DNA of 15,204 nt from CAZEJS01 sp964512645 (GTDB lineage Bacteria; Actinomycetota; Geothermincolia; Fen-727; Anoxymicrobiaceae), in assembly GCA_964512645.1 (NCBI GenBank), contig CAZEJS010000038.1, forward strand, positions 1-15,204, written 5' to 3'. A program made the position numbers and the translations under genes. Below the pieces are notes generated by a model. That model did no database searches. It had not been told where the DNA came from and saw only the letters and a program-made list of their open reading frames with translations. Shown piece by piece: positions 1 to 11,774 of the stretch. Each line of letters opens with the position of its first letter. Within the stretch, counting starts at the first letter, position 1.

Positions 1-50
1 GTGCCGACGTTCACGTGCGGCTTGGTCCTTTCGAACTTCTCCTTGGCCAT
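1..50 (-). CDS. tuf: Elongation factor Tu, 5' end (partial)
   Basis: EF-Tu is the GTPase that delivers aminoacyl-tRNA to the ribosomal A site. Only the first 16 codons and part of the 17th are present; they read MAKEKFERTKPHVNVG, the standard EF-Tu N-terminus, and the gene runs off the left edge. The ATG lies at 48-50 with a strong ribosome binding site just upstream. It is the last gene of the str cluster, 8 nt downstream of fusA, so it is almost certainly co-transcribed with rpsL, rpsG and fusA. A second tuf fragment (3' end) sits at the opposite edge of the window, so the genome probably carries two copies. Truncation is caused by the window edge, not by mutation. Confidence 0.96.
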   Translation of the reverse strand, partial: MAKEKFERTKPHVNVG

Positions 51-54
51 GGTC

Positions 55-60
55 CCTCCT
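55..60 (-). promoter_or_regulatory. Ribosome binding site of tuf, overlapping the fusA stop
   Basis: AGGAGG, a perfect Shine-Dalgarno core, ends 4 nt before the tuf ATG. Its first bases are shared with the fusA TAG stop codon (59-61), so termination of fusA translation and initiation of tuf are physically linked. The short distance is consistent with translational coupling; that coupling is inferred. Confidence 0.85.
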
Positions 61-2197
61 AATGTCCCTTGGCTCTCGCGATTATCTCCTGAGCGATCCC
101 TGACGGGACCTCCGCGTATTTGAAAAAGTCCATGTGGTGGGTCGCCCTTCCCTGGGTCAGCGAGCGCAGGTCGGTGGCGTACCCGAACGTCTCTGCGAGC
201 GGCACCAGCACGTCGATGCGCTGCCGGCCCGCGTGGTGCTCCACGCTTTCCAGCCTGCCGCGCCTCGCGTTCACGTCACTAATGACCTCGCCAACGTACT
301 CGTCGGGAACGGTGATCTCCATCCGCATGATCGGCTCCAGCAGCACCGGCGAGCCGGCCCGCACGGCGTCCTTCAGCGCCATCGAGGCGGCCACCTTGAA
401 CGCCAGCTCCGAGGAGTCGACCGGGTGGAAAGAACCGTCGACCAGCTCGGCCCTGAAGTCGACAAGCGGGTATCCCGCGAGCACCCCGGCGGTCGATGCC
501 TCCTGGATGCCCCTGTCCACGCCGGGGACATACTCCCTGGGGACTTCCCCCCCGTGTATCTTGCTCTCGAACGAGTATCCCTCGCCCCTCTTCACCGGTA
601 TCACGTCGAGGACGACGTCCCCGTACTGGCCGCGCCCCCCCGTCTGCTTCACGAACCGGGCGCGCATGCCCATGACCGGACGGCTCACCGTCTCCCGGTA
701 AGCCACCTGGGGCTTGCCCACGTTGGCGTCGACCTGGAACTCCCTGAGCAGCCTGTCGATCACCACCTCCAGGTGCAGTTCTCCCATGCCGCTGATTATC
801 GTCTGCCCGCTGTCCTCGTTGTACTCGACGCGGAAGGTGGGGTCCTCGTCGCTGAGCCTGTTCAGTGATTCGGAGAGCCTGTCCTGGTCCATCTTCGTCT
901 TCGGCTCTATGGCCACCGAGATGACCGGCTCGGGGAACGTCATCGGCTCGAGGAGGATAGGGTGCGCGGGGTCGCAGATAGTGTCGCCGGTGGTCGTCTT
1001 CTTGAGGCCCACCCCCGCCACTATGTCGCCGGCGCGGACGGTCTTCACGTCCTCCCGGTGATTGGCGTGCATCCTGAGGATGCGCCCGACACGCTCCTTG
1101 TGCCCCCGCGCGGAGTTGAGCACGAAGGTCCCCGCGTCCAGACAGCCGGAGTAGATCCGGAAGTAGGTGAGCTTTCCCACGTACGGGTCTGACATGATCT
1201 TGAAGGCCAGTGCCGCGAAGGGGGCGTCATCGGATGACTCCCTGGTCTCTTCCACCTGCTTGAACGGGTTCTCCCCCGTTATCGGCGGGATGTCCAGCGG
1301 GGACGGCAGGTATTCGGCGATCGCTTCGAGCAGGGGCTGTACCCCGAGGTTCCGCAGCGCGGTGCCGCAGAGGACCGGCACGATCTTAGCCGCGATGGTC
1401 CCACGCCTGATGGCACGCCGGACCACGTCGGGTCCCACCGGGAGGTTTTCGATGTAGGCCGCGAGGACGTCGGAGTCGAAGTCGGCGATGCTCTCCAGCA
1501 TGTCGTGTCTCGCGGCCTCGGCTTTCTCGACCAGGTCGCCAGGTATCTCCTCGTAATGCCACTCTTCGCCCATCTCACCTTGCCAGACCACGGATTTCAT
1601 GCGTACAAGGTCGATAACACCACTGAACGTCTCCTCGATCCCAACGGGGATCTGCACCGCAACCGGCTTGGCGTCCAGCCGCTTCTCGATCATCTCCAGC
1701 GACCTGTCGAATGAAGCTCCCACCCTGTCCATCTTGTTCACGAAGCACAGCCGCGGGACGTTGTAGCGGTCGGCCTGCCTCCACACCGTCTCCGTCTGCG
1801 GCTCCACACCCTCGACGGCGTCGAAGATGGCTACCGCCCCGTCCAGCACCCGGAGCGACCTCTCGACCTCGATCGTAAAGTCCACGTGTCCGGGCGTATC
1901 AATAATGTTGATCCTTTTGCCTTCCCATTCGCATGAGGTGGCCGCCGAGGTTATGGTAATTCCCCGTTCCTGCTCCTGCACCATCCAGTCCATGACGGCC
2001 GCCCCGTCGTGCACCTCGCCCATCTTGTAGGTCTTTCCGGTGTAGTAGAGGATGCGCTCGGTGGTTGTCGTCTTGCCGGCGTCAACGTGGGCCATAATGC
2101 CGATATTCCTGATATTTTCCAGGTCGATGTCACGCGGCTCGCAGCCGTTCGTCTTGCCCGTGGGATTACCCCTTCTCTTGAGGTCGGCGCCGTGCAT
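59..2197 (-). CDS. fusA: Elongation factor G
   Basis: EF-G, 712 aa, is the cytosolic GTPase that drives translocation of tRNA and mRNA on the ribosome and, with RRF, ribosome recycling. The GTPase motifs are intact: P-loop AHVDAGKT (residues 36-43), switch I RGITI (78-82), DTPGH (100-104) and NKMD (154-157). Domains II-V follow, with the conserved domain IV/V stretch near the C-terminus. The ATG at 2195-2197 is the only good start: upstream is the rpsG stop (6 nt away) and no other start codon lies before the G-domain. This gives about 20 extra N-terminal residues compared with typical bacterial EF-G. The Shine-Dalgarno sequence is weak (GAGCGAG, or AGGTGG further upstream inside the end of rpsG), suggesting initiation is partly coupled to rpsG translation. 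Stop is TAG. Confidence 0.98.
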   Translation of the reverse strand: MHGADLKRRGNPTGKTNGCEPRDIDLENIRNIGIMAHVDAGKTTTTERILYYTGKTYKMGEVHDGAAVMDWMVQEQERGITITSAATSCEWEGKRINIIDTPGHVDFTIEVERSLRVLDGAVAIFDAVEGVEPQTETVWRQADRYNVPRLCFVNKMDRVGASFDRSLEMIEKRLDAKPVAVQIPVGIEETFSGVIDLVRMKSVVWQGEMGEEWHYEEIPGDLVEKAEAARHDMLESIADFDSDVLAAYIENLPVGPDVVRRAIRRGTIAAKIVPVLCGTALRNLGVQPLLEAIAEYLPSPLDIPPITGENPFKQVEETRESSDDAPFAALAFKIMSDPYVGKLTYFRIYSGCLDAGTFVLNSARGHKERVGRILRMHANHREDVKTVRAGDIVAGVGLKKTTTGDTICDPAHPILLEPMTFPEPVISVAIEPKTKMDQDRLSESLNRLSDEDPTFRVEYNEDSGQTIISGMGELHLEVVIDRLLREFQVDANVGKPQVAYRETVSRPVMGMRARFVKQTGGRGQYGDVVLDVIPVKRGEGYSFESKIHGGEVPREYVPGVDRGIQEASTAGVLAGYPLVDFRAELVDGSFHPVDSSELAFKVAASMALKDAVRAGSPVLLEPIMRMEITVPDEYVGEVISDVNARRGRLESVEHHAGRQRIDVLVPLAETFGYATDLRSLTQGRATHHMDFFKYAEVPSGIAQEIIARAKGH

Positions 2198-2203
2198 CTC
2201 GCT

Positions 2204-2674
2204 CTACCACCTATAGTGCGCGAACGCCTTGTTGGCCTCGGCCATGCGGTGCAGGTCCTCTTTCTTCTTCACCGAAGCCCCGGCGCGGTTCGCCGCGTCC
2301 AGGACCTCTCCGGCGAGGCGTTCCGCCATGCTCTTCTCCCGGCGCATCCTGGAGAAGGTCACTATCCAGCGGACGGCCAGCGTCCGGCTTCGGCGGGTCT
2401 TCACCTCGACCGGGACCTGGTACGTGGCGCCGCCGACCCGGCGGGACTTGACTTCCAGGAGGGGGCGCGTGTTCTCGACGGCCTTCTGCATGACCTGTAC
2501 GGGATCCACCCCTTCGCGCTGACCGATTATATTCAGCGCTCCGTAGACGATCTTCTCCGCGGTGCTCTTCTTGCCGTCGAGCATTATCCTGTTTATGAAC
2601 TGAGCCACCAGGACGCTGTTGTACACCGGGTCCTGCATGGTGCTGCGCTTCGTAGCGGGTCCTCTTCGTGGCAT
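2204..2674 (-). CDS. rpsG: 30S ribosomal protein S7
   Basis: S7, 156 aa, the usual length. It nucleates assembly of the 30S head by binding the 3' major domain of 16S rRNA and contacts the E-site tRNA. The N-terminus MPRRGPATKR and the conserved RRVGGATYQVPVEV segment (residues 78-91) identify it. The ATG (2672-2674) follows GGAGG at 4 nt spacing. The gene lies 11 nt after rpsL and 6 nt before fusA. In E. coli S7 represses the str mRNA by binding a ~100-nt rpsL-rpsG intercistronic structure; here the 11-nt gap leaves no room for that site, so any S7 autoregulation would have to use a different target. Confidence 0.98.
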   Translation of the reverse strand: MPRRGPATKRSTMQDPVYNSVLVAQFINRIMLDGKKSTAEKIVYGALNIIGQREGVDPVQVMQKAVENTRPLLEVKSRRVGGATYQVPVEVKTRRSRTLAVRWIVTFSRMRREKSMAERLAGEVLDAANRAGASVKKKEDLHRMAEANKAFAHYRW

Positions 2675-2685
2675 CTGTCCTCCGC

Positions 2686-3057
2686 CTATGCGTTCTTCTT
2701 GGTCCCGTACTTGGAACGGCTCTGCGCGCGGTCCTCGACTCCCGCCGCGTCCAGCGCGCTCCTGATAACCTTGTAGCGTACGCCCGGGAGGTCCTTGACC
2801 CTCCCGCCGCGAACCAGGACTATCGAGTGCTCCTGGAGATTATGTCCTATGCCGGGGATGTACGCCGTCACCTCTATCCCGTTGGTGAGCCTGACCCTGC
2901 ATATCTTGCGGAGCGCGGAGTTCGGCTTCTTCGGCGTAGTGGTCTTGACCTGCGTGCACACCCCGCGCCTCTGCGGGGAGCCCTGCAGAGCCGGGGCCGA
3001 GGTCTTGTTGACCTTCCTGTTCCGTCCGTTCCGCACCAGCTGGTTGATAGTGGGCAC
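2686..3057 (-). CDS. rpsL: 30S ribosomal protein S12
   Basis: S12, 123 aa, sits at the decoding centre and controls tRNA selection accuracy. The diagnostic stretches TPKKPNSALRK (residues 41-51) and RGGRVKDLPGVRY (83-95) are intact. K43 and K88, whose replacement gives streptomycin resistance in other bacteria, are wild type; D89 is the residue methylthiolated by RimO in some species. The start is GTG (3055-3057), giving the canonical MPTINQLVRNGR. An ATG two bases upstream (3057-3059) overlaps it but is out of frame. GGAGG at 3062-3066 is only 4 nt from the GTG. First gene of the str cluster, preceded by its own promoter and a hairpin-rich leader. Confidence 0.98.
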   Translation of the reverse strand: MPTINQLVRNGRNRKVNKTSAPALQGSPQRRGVCTQVKTTTPKKPNSALRKICRVRLTNGIEVTAYIPGIGHNLQEHSIVLVRGGRVKDLPGVRYKVIRSALDAAGVEDRAQSRSKYGTKKNA

Positions 3058-3078
3058 ATGGCCTCCAGTCTTCGAGCG

Positions 3079-3106
3079 AAAAATACACCCCGCTCAGGGA
3101 GCGAGG
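3079..3106 (-). terminator. Terminator-like hairpin in the rpsL leader
   Basis: On the minus strand CCTCGCTC (3106-3099) and GAGCGGGG (3095-3088) can form an 8-bp stem with one G-U pair and a 3-nt loop. Four bases later comes a run of five U (3083-3079). It ends only about 20 nt before the rpsL start. It could be a second terminator for rpoC transcripts, an attenuator of the str genes, or a structure that shields the leader. The U-run is short and slightly displaced, so termination would be modest. Confidence 0.5.
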
Positions 3107-3121
3107 GTATTCCACATCACA

Positions 3122-3144
3122 CAAAAACGGCGCTTTCGGCGCCG
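3122..3144 (-). terminator. Rho-independent terminator after rpoC
   Basis: On the minus strand a perfect 6-bp GC stem, CGGCGC/GCGCCG (3144-3139 and 3133-3128), closes a CGAAA loop and is followed at once by five U (3127-3123). It lies 22 nt after the rpoC stop and would reduce read-through from rpoBC into rpsL. Its 5' edge coincides with the predicted start site of the rpsL promoter, so transcripts initiated there would carry it as a 5'-terminal hairpin and probably escape termination. Confidence 0.75.
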
Positions 3145-3151
3145 GATTGTG

Positions 3152-3166
3152 AATGTACCACCACTC

Positions 3167-3180
<14 letters not shown>
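3152..3180 (-). promoter_or_regulatory. Predicted sigma-70 promoter for rpsL-rpsG-fusA-tuf
   Basis: TTGACA (3180-3175, perfect -35) and TACATT (3157-3152, 4 of 6 matches to -10 including the key positions) are 17 nt apart. The -35 box is read from the last codons of rpoC and the spacer contains its TAG stop. Expected start site is near 3145. The str cluster otherwise lacks a promoter after the rpoC terminator, which makes this the natural driver. No experimental support is available. Confidence 0.72.
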
Positions 3181-7717
<4,537 letters not shown>

Positions 7718-10700
7718 TTAGATTTCCTCCCTCTCGAAAAGGATATCCGTGCGTTCGTCTTCCTCCGTACCCGCTATCGGCTGGTTGGTCCTCAGGTCTA
7801 TCCCCAGTTCCTCGGCGGTCCTGAACACGTCTTCCTCGGTCTCCTGGATCTCGATGGCAAGGCCATCCTCGTCCTGGACCTTCACGTCCAGGCCCAGCGA
7901 GCGCATCTCCTGGACGAGCACCTTGAACGATTCCGGGATGCCCGGCTCTGGTATGTTTTCGCCCTTCACGATGGCCTCGTAGACCTTCACCCTGCCCACC
8001 ACGTCGTCGCTTTTGACCGTCAGCAGTTCCTGGAGCGCGTACGCAGCGCCGTACGCCTCGAGGGCCCAGACCTCCATCTCGCCGAATCGCTGGCCGCCGA
8101 ACTGGGCCTTGCCTCCCAGGGGCTGCTGCGTGACCAGCGAGTAAGGGCCGGTGGAACGGGCGTGAATCTTGTCGTCCACGAGGTGGATCAGTTTCATCAT
8201 GTATATGTATCCGACCGTGACCTCGTTCTCGAACGGCTCCCCGGAACGGCCGTCAAAGAGCCTGGCCTTGCCGTCCTCCGGCAGGCCGGCTTTCTTGAGC
8301 GCGAGGACTATCTCCTTCTCGGCGGCCCCGTCGAAGACCGGGGTCGAGACGTAGGTCGTCTCTTCGCTGTCGATGCCCTCGTAGGCGGCCCATCCCAGGT
8401 GGGTCTCCAGCACCTGGCCGATGTTCATGCGTGACGGAACGCCCAGCGGGTTGAGCACCATGTCCACCGGAGTTCCATCCTCCATGAACGGCATGTCCTC
8501 CACGGGGAGGACCTTCGATATGACCCCCTTGTTTCCGTGGCGCCCCGCGAGCTTGTCTCCCTCGCGTATCTTCCGGCGCTCCGCCACGTTGACCCGCACC
8601 AGCTGGTTGACCCCCGGGGACAGCTCGTCGCCGTTCTCCCGGGAGAACACCTTGACGCCTATGACCTTGCCGGATTCCCCGTGGGGCACCTTCAGGGAGG
8701 TGTCGCGGACCTCGCGGGCCTTCTCGCCGAAGATCGCCCTGAGGAGCTTCTCTTCCGCGGTGAGCTCGGTCTCGCCCTTGGGCGTCACCTTCCCGACCAG
8801 CACGTCGCCCGCCTTCACCTTGGCGCCGATCCTGATGATCCCGTCCTCGTCGAGGTCCTTGAGCACTTCCTCCTGCACGTTGGGGATGTCGGCGGTTATC
8901 TCCTCGTCGCCGAGCTTGGTGCTGCGGGCCTCGACCTCGTACTCCTCGATGTGGATAGAGGTCAGCAGGTCGTCTGAGACCAGCCTCTCGGAAACCACGA
9001 TGGCGTCCTCGAAGTTGTAGCCCTCCCAGGGCATGAACGCCACCAGGAGATTGCGGCCGAGCGAGAGCTCTCCTTCGTCGGTGCAGGGGCCGTCCGCTAT
9101 GACCTGGCCCCGTGAAATCCGCTCGCCCTCTTCCACCAGGGGCCTCTGGTTGATGCAGGTGCCCTGGTTGGACCGACCGAACTTCTCGAGCCTGTAGAGC
9201 TCCTTGCGGCCCTTGCTGTCCTTGATCTCTATGGTGTCGGCGTCGACGTAGCTCACCGTGCCCGCCGTCTTCGCCGAAACCACGTCACCGGTATCTTTGG
9301 CCGCCCGGAATTCCATACCGGTGGCCACCAGCGGCGCCTCCGGCCTCACCAGGGGCACCGCCTGTCGCTGCATGTTGGAGCCCATCAGGGCCCTGTTGGC
9401 GTCGTCGTGCTCGAGGAAAGGTATCAGCGCGGTCGCCACGCTAACGGTCTGCCGGGGCGACACGTCCATGTAGTCCACGCTCTTGGCGTCCACCATCGAG
9501 ACCTCCTCGCCCAGCTTCGGAGCGCGGCACAGCACGCGGTCGTGCTTGAAACGCCCCGACTTCGTCAGCGGGGCGTTGGCCTGTGCGATGATGAAGGCGT
9601 CCTCTTCGTCGGCGGTGAGGTAGGCGACCTCGTCGGACACGACGCCCTTGTTGACCTTTCGGTAGGGGCTCATGAGGAAACCGAACTCGTTGATCTGCGA
9701 GTAAGTGGAGAGGTTGCCTATCAGGCCGATGTTCGGCCCCTCGGGCGTTTCGATCGGACACATGCGGCCGTAGTGCGACGGGTGCACGTCCCTGACCTCG
9801 AAACCGGCCCTCTCGCGTGACAGGCCCCCCGGGCCCAGGGCCGACAGGCGCCTCTTGTGGGTTAGGCCGGCGAGCGGGTTCGTCTGGTCCATGAACTGCG
9901 ATAGCTGGCTCGACCCGAAGAACTCCTTGATCGCCGCCACCACCGGCCTGATGTTTATCAGCGTCTGCGGGGTGATCGAATCCACGTCCTGTGTGGTCAT
10001 CCGCTCCCGCACCACGCGCTCCATGCGCGACAGGCCGATCCTTATCTGGTTCTGTATGAGCTCCCCCACCGTGCGGACGCGGCGGTTTCCGAAGTGATCG
10101 ATATCGTCGGTGAAGTAGCCTTCCTTGCCCGCGTGCAGGTTCACGATATAGCGGACCGACTCCAGGATGTCCTCGCGGGTGAGGACCGTGGTGTTCTGGG
10201 CCACCTTGAGGCCGAGCTTCTTGTTCAGCCTGTAGCGCCCGACGCGGGCCAGGTCGTACCTGCGCTCATTGAAGAAGAGGTTATCCAGAAGGCCGCGGGC
10301 GCTCTCGACGGTCGGGGGCTCGCCCGGCCTGAGCTTGCGGTAGATGTCGATGAGGGCTTCTTCCCTGCTCGCGGTGTGGTCCTTGTCCACGGTGGTCCTG
10401 ATGGATTCGGCCCCGTCGAACAGGTCCACCAGTTGGCCGGGTTCGTATCCCAGGGCCTTGAGCAGCACGCTCACCGGTTGCCGCCGCTTGCGGTCTATCC
10501 TGACGCCCAGCGTATCTTTCTTGTCTATCTCCAGCTCCAGCCACGCCCCCCGCGAAGGTATGATCTTGCCCGAGAAGAGGACCTTGTCGGTGTCCTTGTC
10601 TATCTCGCTGTCGAAGTAGACCCCCGGGGAGCGGACAAGCTGGCTGACCACGACTCGCTCGGTGCCGTTGAAGATGAACGTGCCCTTGTCGGTCATGAGC

Positions 10701-11041
10701 GGAAAATCGCCCATGAACACCGACTGCTCCTTGATCTCGCCGGTCTCCTTGTTCATCAACCGCACTTCCACGAAAAGCGGCGCGGCGTAGTTCATGTCCT
10801 TCTCTTTGCACTCGTCCACGTCGAACTTGGGGTCTCCGAAGGTGTGCTCTCCGAACTCCACGGCCATCGTCCCTGTGAAATCCTCGATGGGTGAGACGTC
10901 CCGGAAGATCTCGGCGAGGCCGTCCCCCATGAACCATACGAAGGACTGCTTCTGTATCCCGATGAGGTCCGGCACCGGTAAGGATTCGGGTATCTTGGCG
11001 AATGAAAGTCTACGGCGCTTTCCCTGAAGTGCAACCGACAA
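7718..11041 (-). CDS. rpoB: DNA-directed RNA polymerase subunit beta
   Basis: Beta, 1107 aa, forms the other pincer of RNA polymerase and holds the rifampicin pocket. The rifampicin region spans about residues 376-404 (GSSQLSQFMDQTNPL, then THKRRLSALGP); D385, H395 and S400 correspond to E. coli D516, H526 and S531 and are all wild type, so the enzyme is predicted rifampicin-sensitive. The 1107-residue length is slightly shorter than the ~1160-1180 of most actinobacterial RpoB and lacks the large lineage insertions of E. coli. Start is TTG (11039-11041) after a G-rich Shine-Dalgarno-like GGGGGGA. It has its own promoter about 95 nt upstream and runs directly into rpoC (TAA followed by TTG). 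Confidence 0.98.
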   Translation of the reverse strand: MSVALQGKRRRLSFAKIPESLPVPDLIGIQKQSFVWFMGDGLAEIFRDVSPIEDFTGTMAVEFGEHTFGDPKFDVDECKEKDMNYAAPLFVEVRLMNKETGEIKEQSVFMGDFPLMTDKGTFIFNGTERVVVSQLVRSPGVYFDSEIDKDTDKVLFSGKIIPSRGAWLELEIDKKDTLGVRIDRKRRQPVSVLLKALGYEPGQLVDLFDGAESIRTTVDKDHTASREEALIDIYRKLRPGEPPTVESARGLLDNLFFNERRYDLARVGRYRLNKKLGLKVAQNTTVLTREDILESVRYIVNLHAGKEGYFTDDIDHFGNRRVRTVGELIQNQIRIGLSRMERVVRERMTTQDVDSITPQTLINIRPVVAAIKEFFGSSQLSQFMDQTNPLAGLTHKRRLSALGPGGLSRERAGFEVRDVHPSHYGRMCPIETPEGPNIGLIGNLSTYSQINEFGFLMSPYRKVNKGVVSDEVAYLTADEEDAFIIAQANAPLTKSGRFKHDRVLCRAPKLGEEVSMVDAKSVDYMDVSPRQTVSVATALIPFLEHDDANRALMGSNMQRQAVPLVRPEAPLVATGMEFRAAKDTGDVVSAKTAGTVSYVDADTIEIKDSKGRKELYRLEKFGRSNQGTCINQRPLVEEGERISRGQVIADGPCTDEGELSLGRNLLVAFMPWEGYNFEDAIVVSERLVSDDLLTSIHIEEYEVEARSTKLGDEEITADIPNVQEEVLKDLDEDGIIRIGAKVKAGDVLVGKVTPKGETELTAEEKLLRAIFGEKAREVRDTSLKVPHGESGKVIGVKVFSRENGDELSPGVNQLVRVNVAERRKIREGDKLAGRHGNKGVISKVLPVEDMPFMEDGTPVDMVLNPLGVPSRMNIGQVLETHLGWAAYEGIDSEETTYVSTPVFDGAAEKEIVLALKKAGLPEDGKARLFDGRSGEPFENEVTVGYIYMMKLIHLVDDKIHARSTGPYSLVTQQPLGGKAQFGGQRFGEMEVWALEAYGAAYALQELLTVKSDDVVGRVKVYEAIVKGENIPEPGIPESFKVLVQEMRSLGLDVKVQDEDGLAIEIQETEEDVFRTAEELGIDLRTNQPIAGTEEDERTDILFEREEI

Positions 11042-11135
11042 AAATATCCCCCCTAACGACTTGGAAACGGGCTATAATGGGACTCGCAAACAAACCCTCT
11101 CGCACTACAAGACGTAACAAACTAGCCAAACTTGC

Positions 11136-11164
11136 ATAATATCAATTCATCCACATGCCGTCAA
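11136..11164 (-). promoter_or_regulatory. Predicted sigma-70 promoter for rpoB-rpoC
   Basis: TTGACG (11164-11159, 5 of 6 matches) and TATTAT (11141-11136, 5 of 6) are separated by exactly 17 nt. The surrounding DNA is clearly AT-richer than its GC-rich neighbourhood. Expected start near 11129 gives a leader of about 87 nt. This is the best promoter in the window and gives RNA polymerase genes expression independent of the ribosomal stalk genes upstream. Confidence 0.85.
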
Positions 11165-11220
11165 CTGAGACTCTCTTGTGGTCACGGCCCCCCGCAGCGC
11201 GATTTGTGCCGGAACGGGAA

Positions 11221-11249
11221 GCCGGCGCTGCGGTCGAACGCGCGCCGGC
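11221..11249 (-). repeat. GC-rich hairpin between rplL and rpoB
   Basis: GCCGGCGC (11249-11242) and GCGCCGGC (11228-11221) form a perfect 8-bp GC stem around a 13-nt loop. No U-run follows, so it is not a canonical terminator; it may pause polymerase, form an RNase site or protect the 3' end of the rplJL message. Confidence 0.6.
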
Positions 11250-11264
11250 GCCATGACATGACGA

Positions 11265-11337
11265 GGCCAGGTCCTTCTTGTCCCCTGCGCAGATTCGGCT
11301 AGTCGGCGTAGAGGTCGGGACAGATGCGGACCTGGCC
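11265..11337 (-). repeat. Long interrupted inverted repeat after rplL
   Basis: The 10-nt arms GGCCAGGTCC (11337-11328) and GGACCTGGCC (11274-11265) are exact reverse complements. Inside them TGTCCC (11322-11317) pairs with GGGACA (11284-11279), continuing the helix across a 5/4-nt internal loop. The result is a ~16-bp interrupted stem with a 32-nt apical loop, starting 12 nt after the rplL stop. The two-tier pairing makes chance less likely. It resembles the kind of long stem that RNase III cuts; the function is unknown. Confidence 0.6.
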
Positions 11338-11349
11338 CCGGACGGGTAC

Positions 11350-11745
11350 TTATTTGAGCTCTACGGTAGCGCCCGCTTCCTCGAGCTGGTTCTTGATCTT
11401 CTCGGCCTCGTCCTTGTTCACGCTCTCCTTGACGGGCTTGGGAGCCTCCTCGACGAGGGCCTTGGCCTCCTTAAGGCCCAGGTTGGTGATCGCGCGCACT
11501 TCTTTGATCACGGGTATCTTCTTTTCGCCGGCGGACACCAGGACGACGTCGAAGGAGGTCTTCTCCTCGTCCTGAGAGGCCTCTTCCCCACCTGCCGACG
11601 GGGCCCCCGCGGCCACCGCGACCGGGGCGGCGGCGGTCACTCCCCATACCTCCTCGGCGAGCTTGTTGAACTCCGCGATGTCCAGGGGGGTCCAGGTCTC
11701 GCTGATCATGTCAAACGTGTCTTTCGGGCTCATCTTCTCGGCCAA
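11350..11745 (-). CDS. rplL: 50S ribosomal protein L7/L12
   Basis: L7/L12, 131 aa, is the multicopy stalk protein that recruits and activates translational GTPases. The layout is typical: N-terminal dimerisation/L10-binding region (about 1-35, ending in GVTAAAPVAVA), flexible acidic hinge (about 45-62), and C-terminal globular domain beginning at KTSFDVVLV and including the GLKEAKALVE factor-binding helix. I chose the TTG at 11743-11745: the mRNA has GAGGTGA at 11757-11751, giving 8-nt spacing and a long match to the 16S tail. An upstream in-frame GTG at 11776-11778 would overlap the rplJ stop and has no such site; the ATG at 11731-11733 is the alternative. It follows rplJ by 29 nt; L10 and L7/L12 form one stalk complex. 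Confidence 0.95.
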   Translation of the reverse strand: MAEKMSPKDTFDMISETWTPLDIAEFNKLAEEVWGVTAAAPVAVAAGAPSAGGEEASQDEEKTSFDVVLVSAGEKKIPVIKEVRAITNLGLKEAKALVEEAPKPVKESVNKDEAEKIKNQLEEAGATVELK

Positions 11746-11750
11746 GACAA

Positions 11751-11757
11751 TCACCTC
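11751..11757 (-). promoter_or_regulatory. Ribosome binding site deciding the rplL TTG start
   Basis: GAGGTGA matches the anti-Shine-Dalgarno well and lies 8 nt (from GAGG) before the TTG at 11745. It is located in the 29-nt rplJ-rplL gap, which rules against the longer GTG start further upstream. Confidence 0.75.
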
Positions 11758-11774
11758 TCCTGTCTTATCGATCC

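Larger units (their letters stand above)
11042..11349 (-). other. rplL-rpoB intergenic region (308 bp)
   Basis: No gene is visible here. Moving from rplL to rpoB it holds a long interrupted inverted repeat, a GC-rich hairpin, a sigma-70 promoter and an ~87-nt AT-richer leader ahead of the rpoB TTG. The leader contains only a weak GGCTA/TAGCC complementarity. No clear U-tract terminator follows rplL, so read-through from rplL into rpoB is possible and the structures may modulate it, as the rplL-rpoB attenuator and RNase III site do in E. coli. That parallel is functional guesswork, not sequence similarity. Confidence 0.7.

Noticed and set aside
1..50. tuf fragment as a pseudogene
   Set aside because: The start, ribosome binding site and reading frame are intact; truncation is due only to the window edge, as for the other fragment at the right end.
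11073..11078. Perfect TATAAT on the plus strand in the rplL-rpoB gap
   Set aside because: No -35-like sequence 16-18 nt upstream and only antisense DNA downstream; treated as chance in an AT-rich leader.
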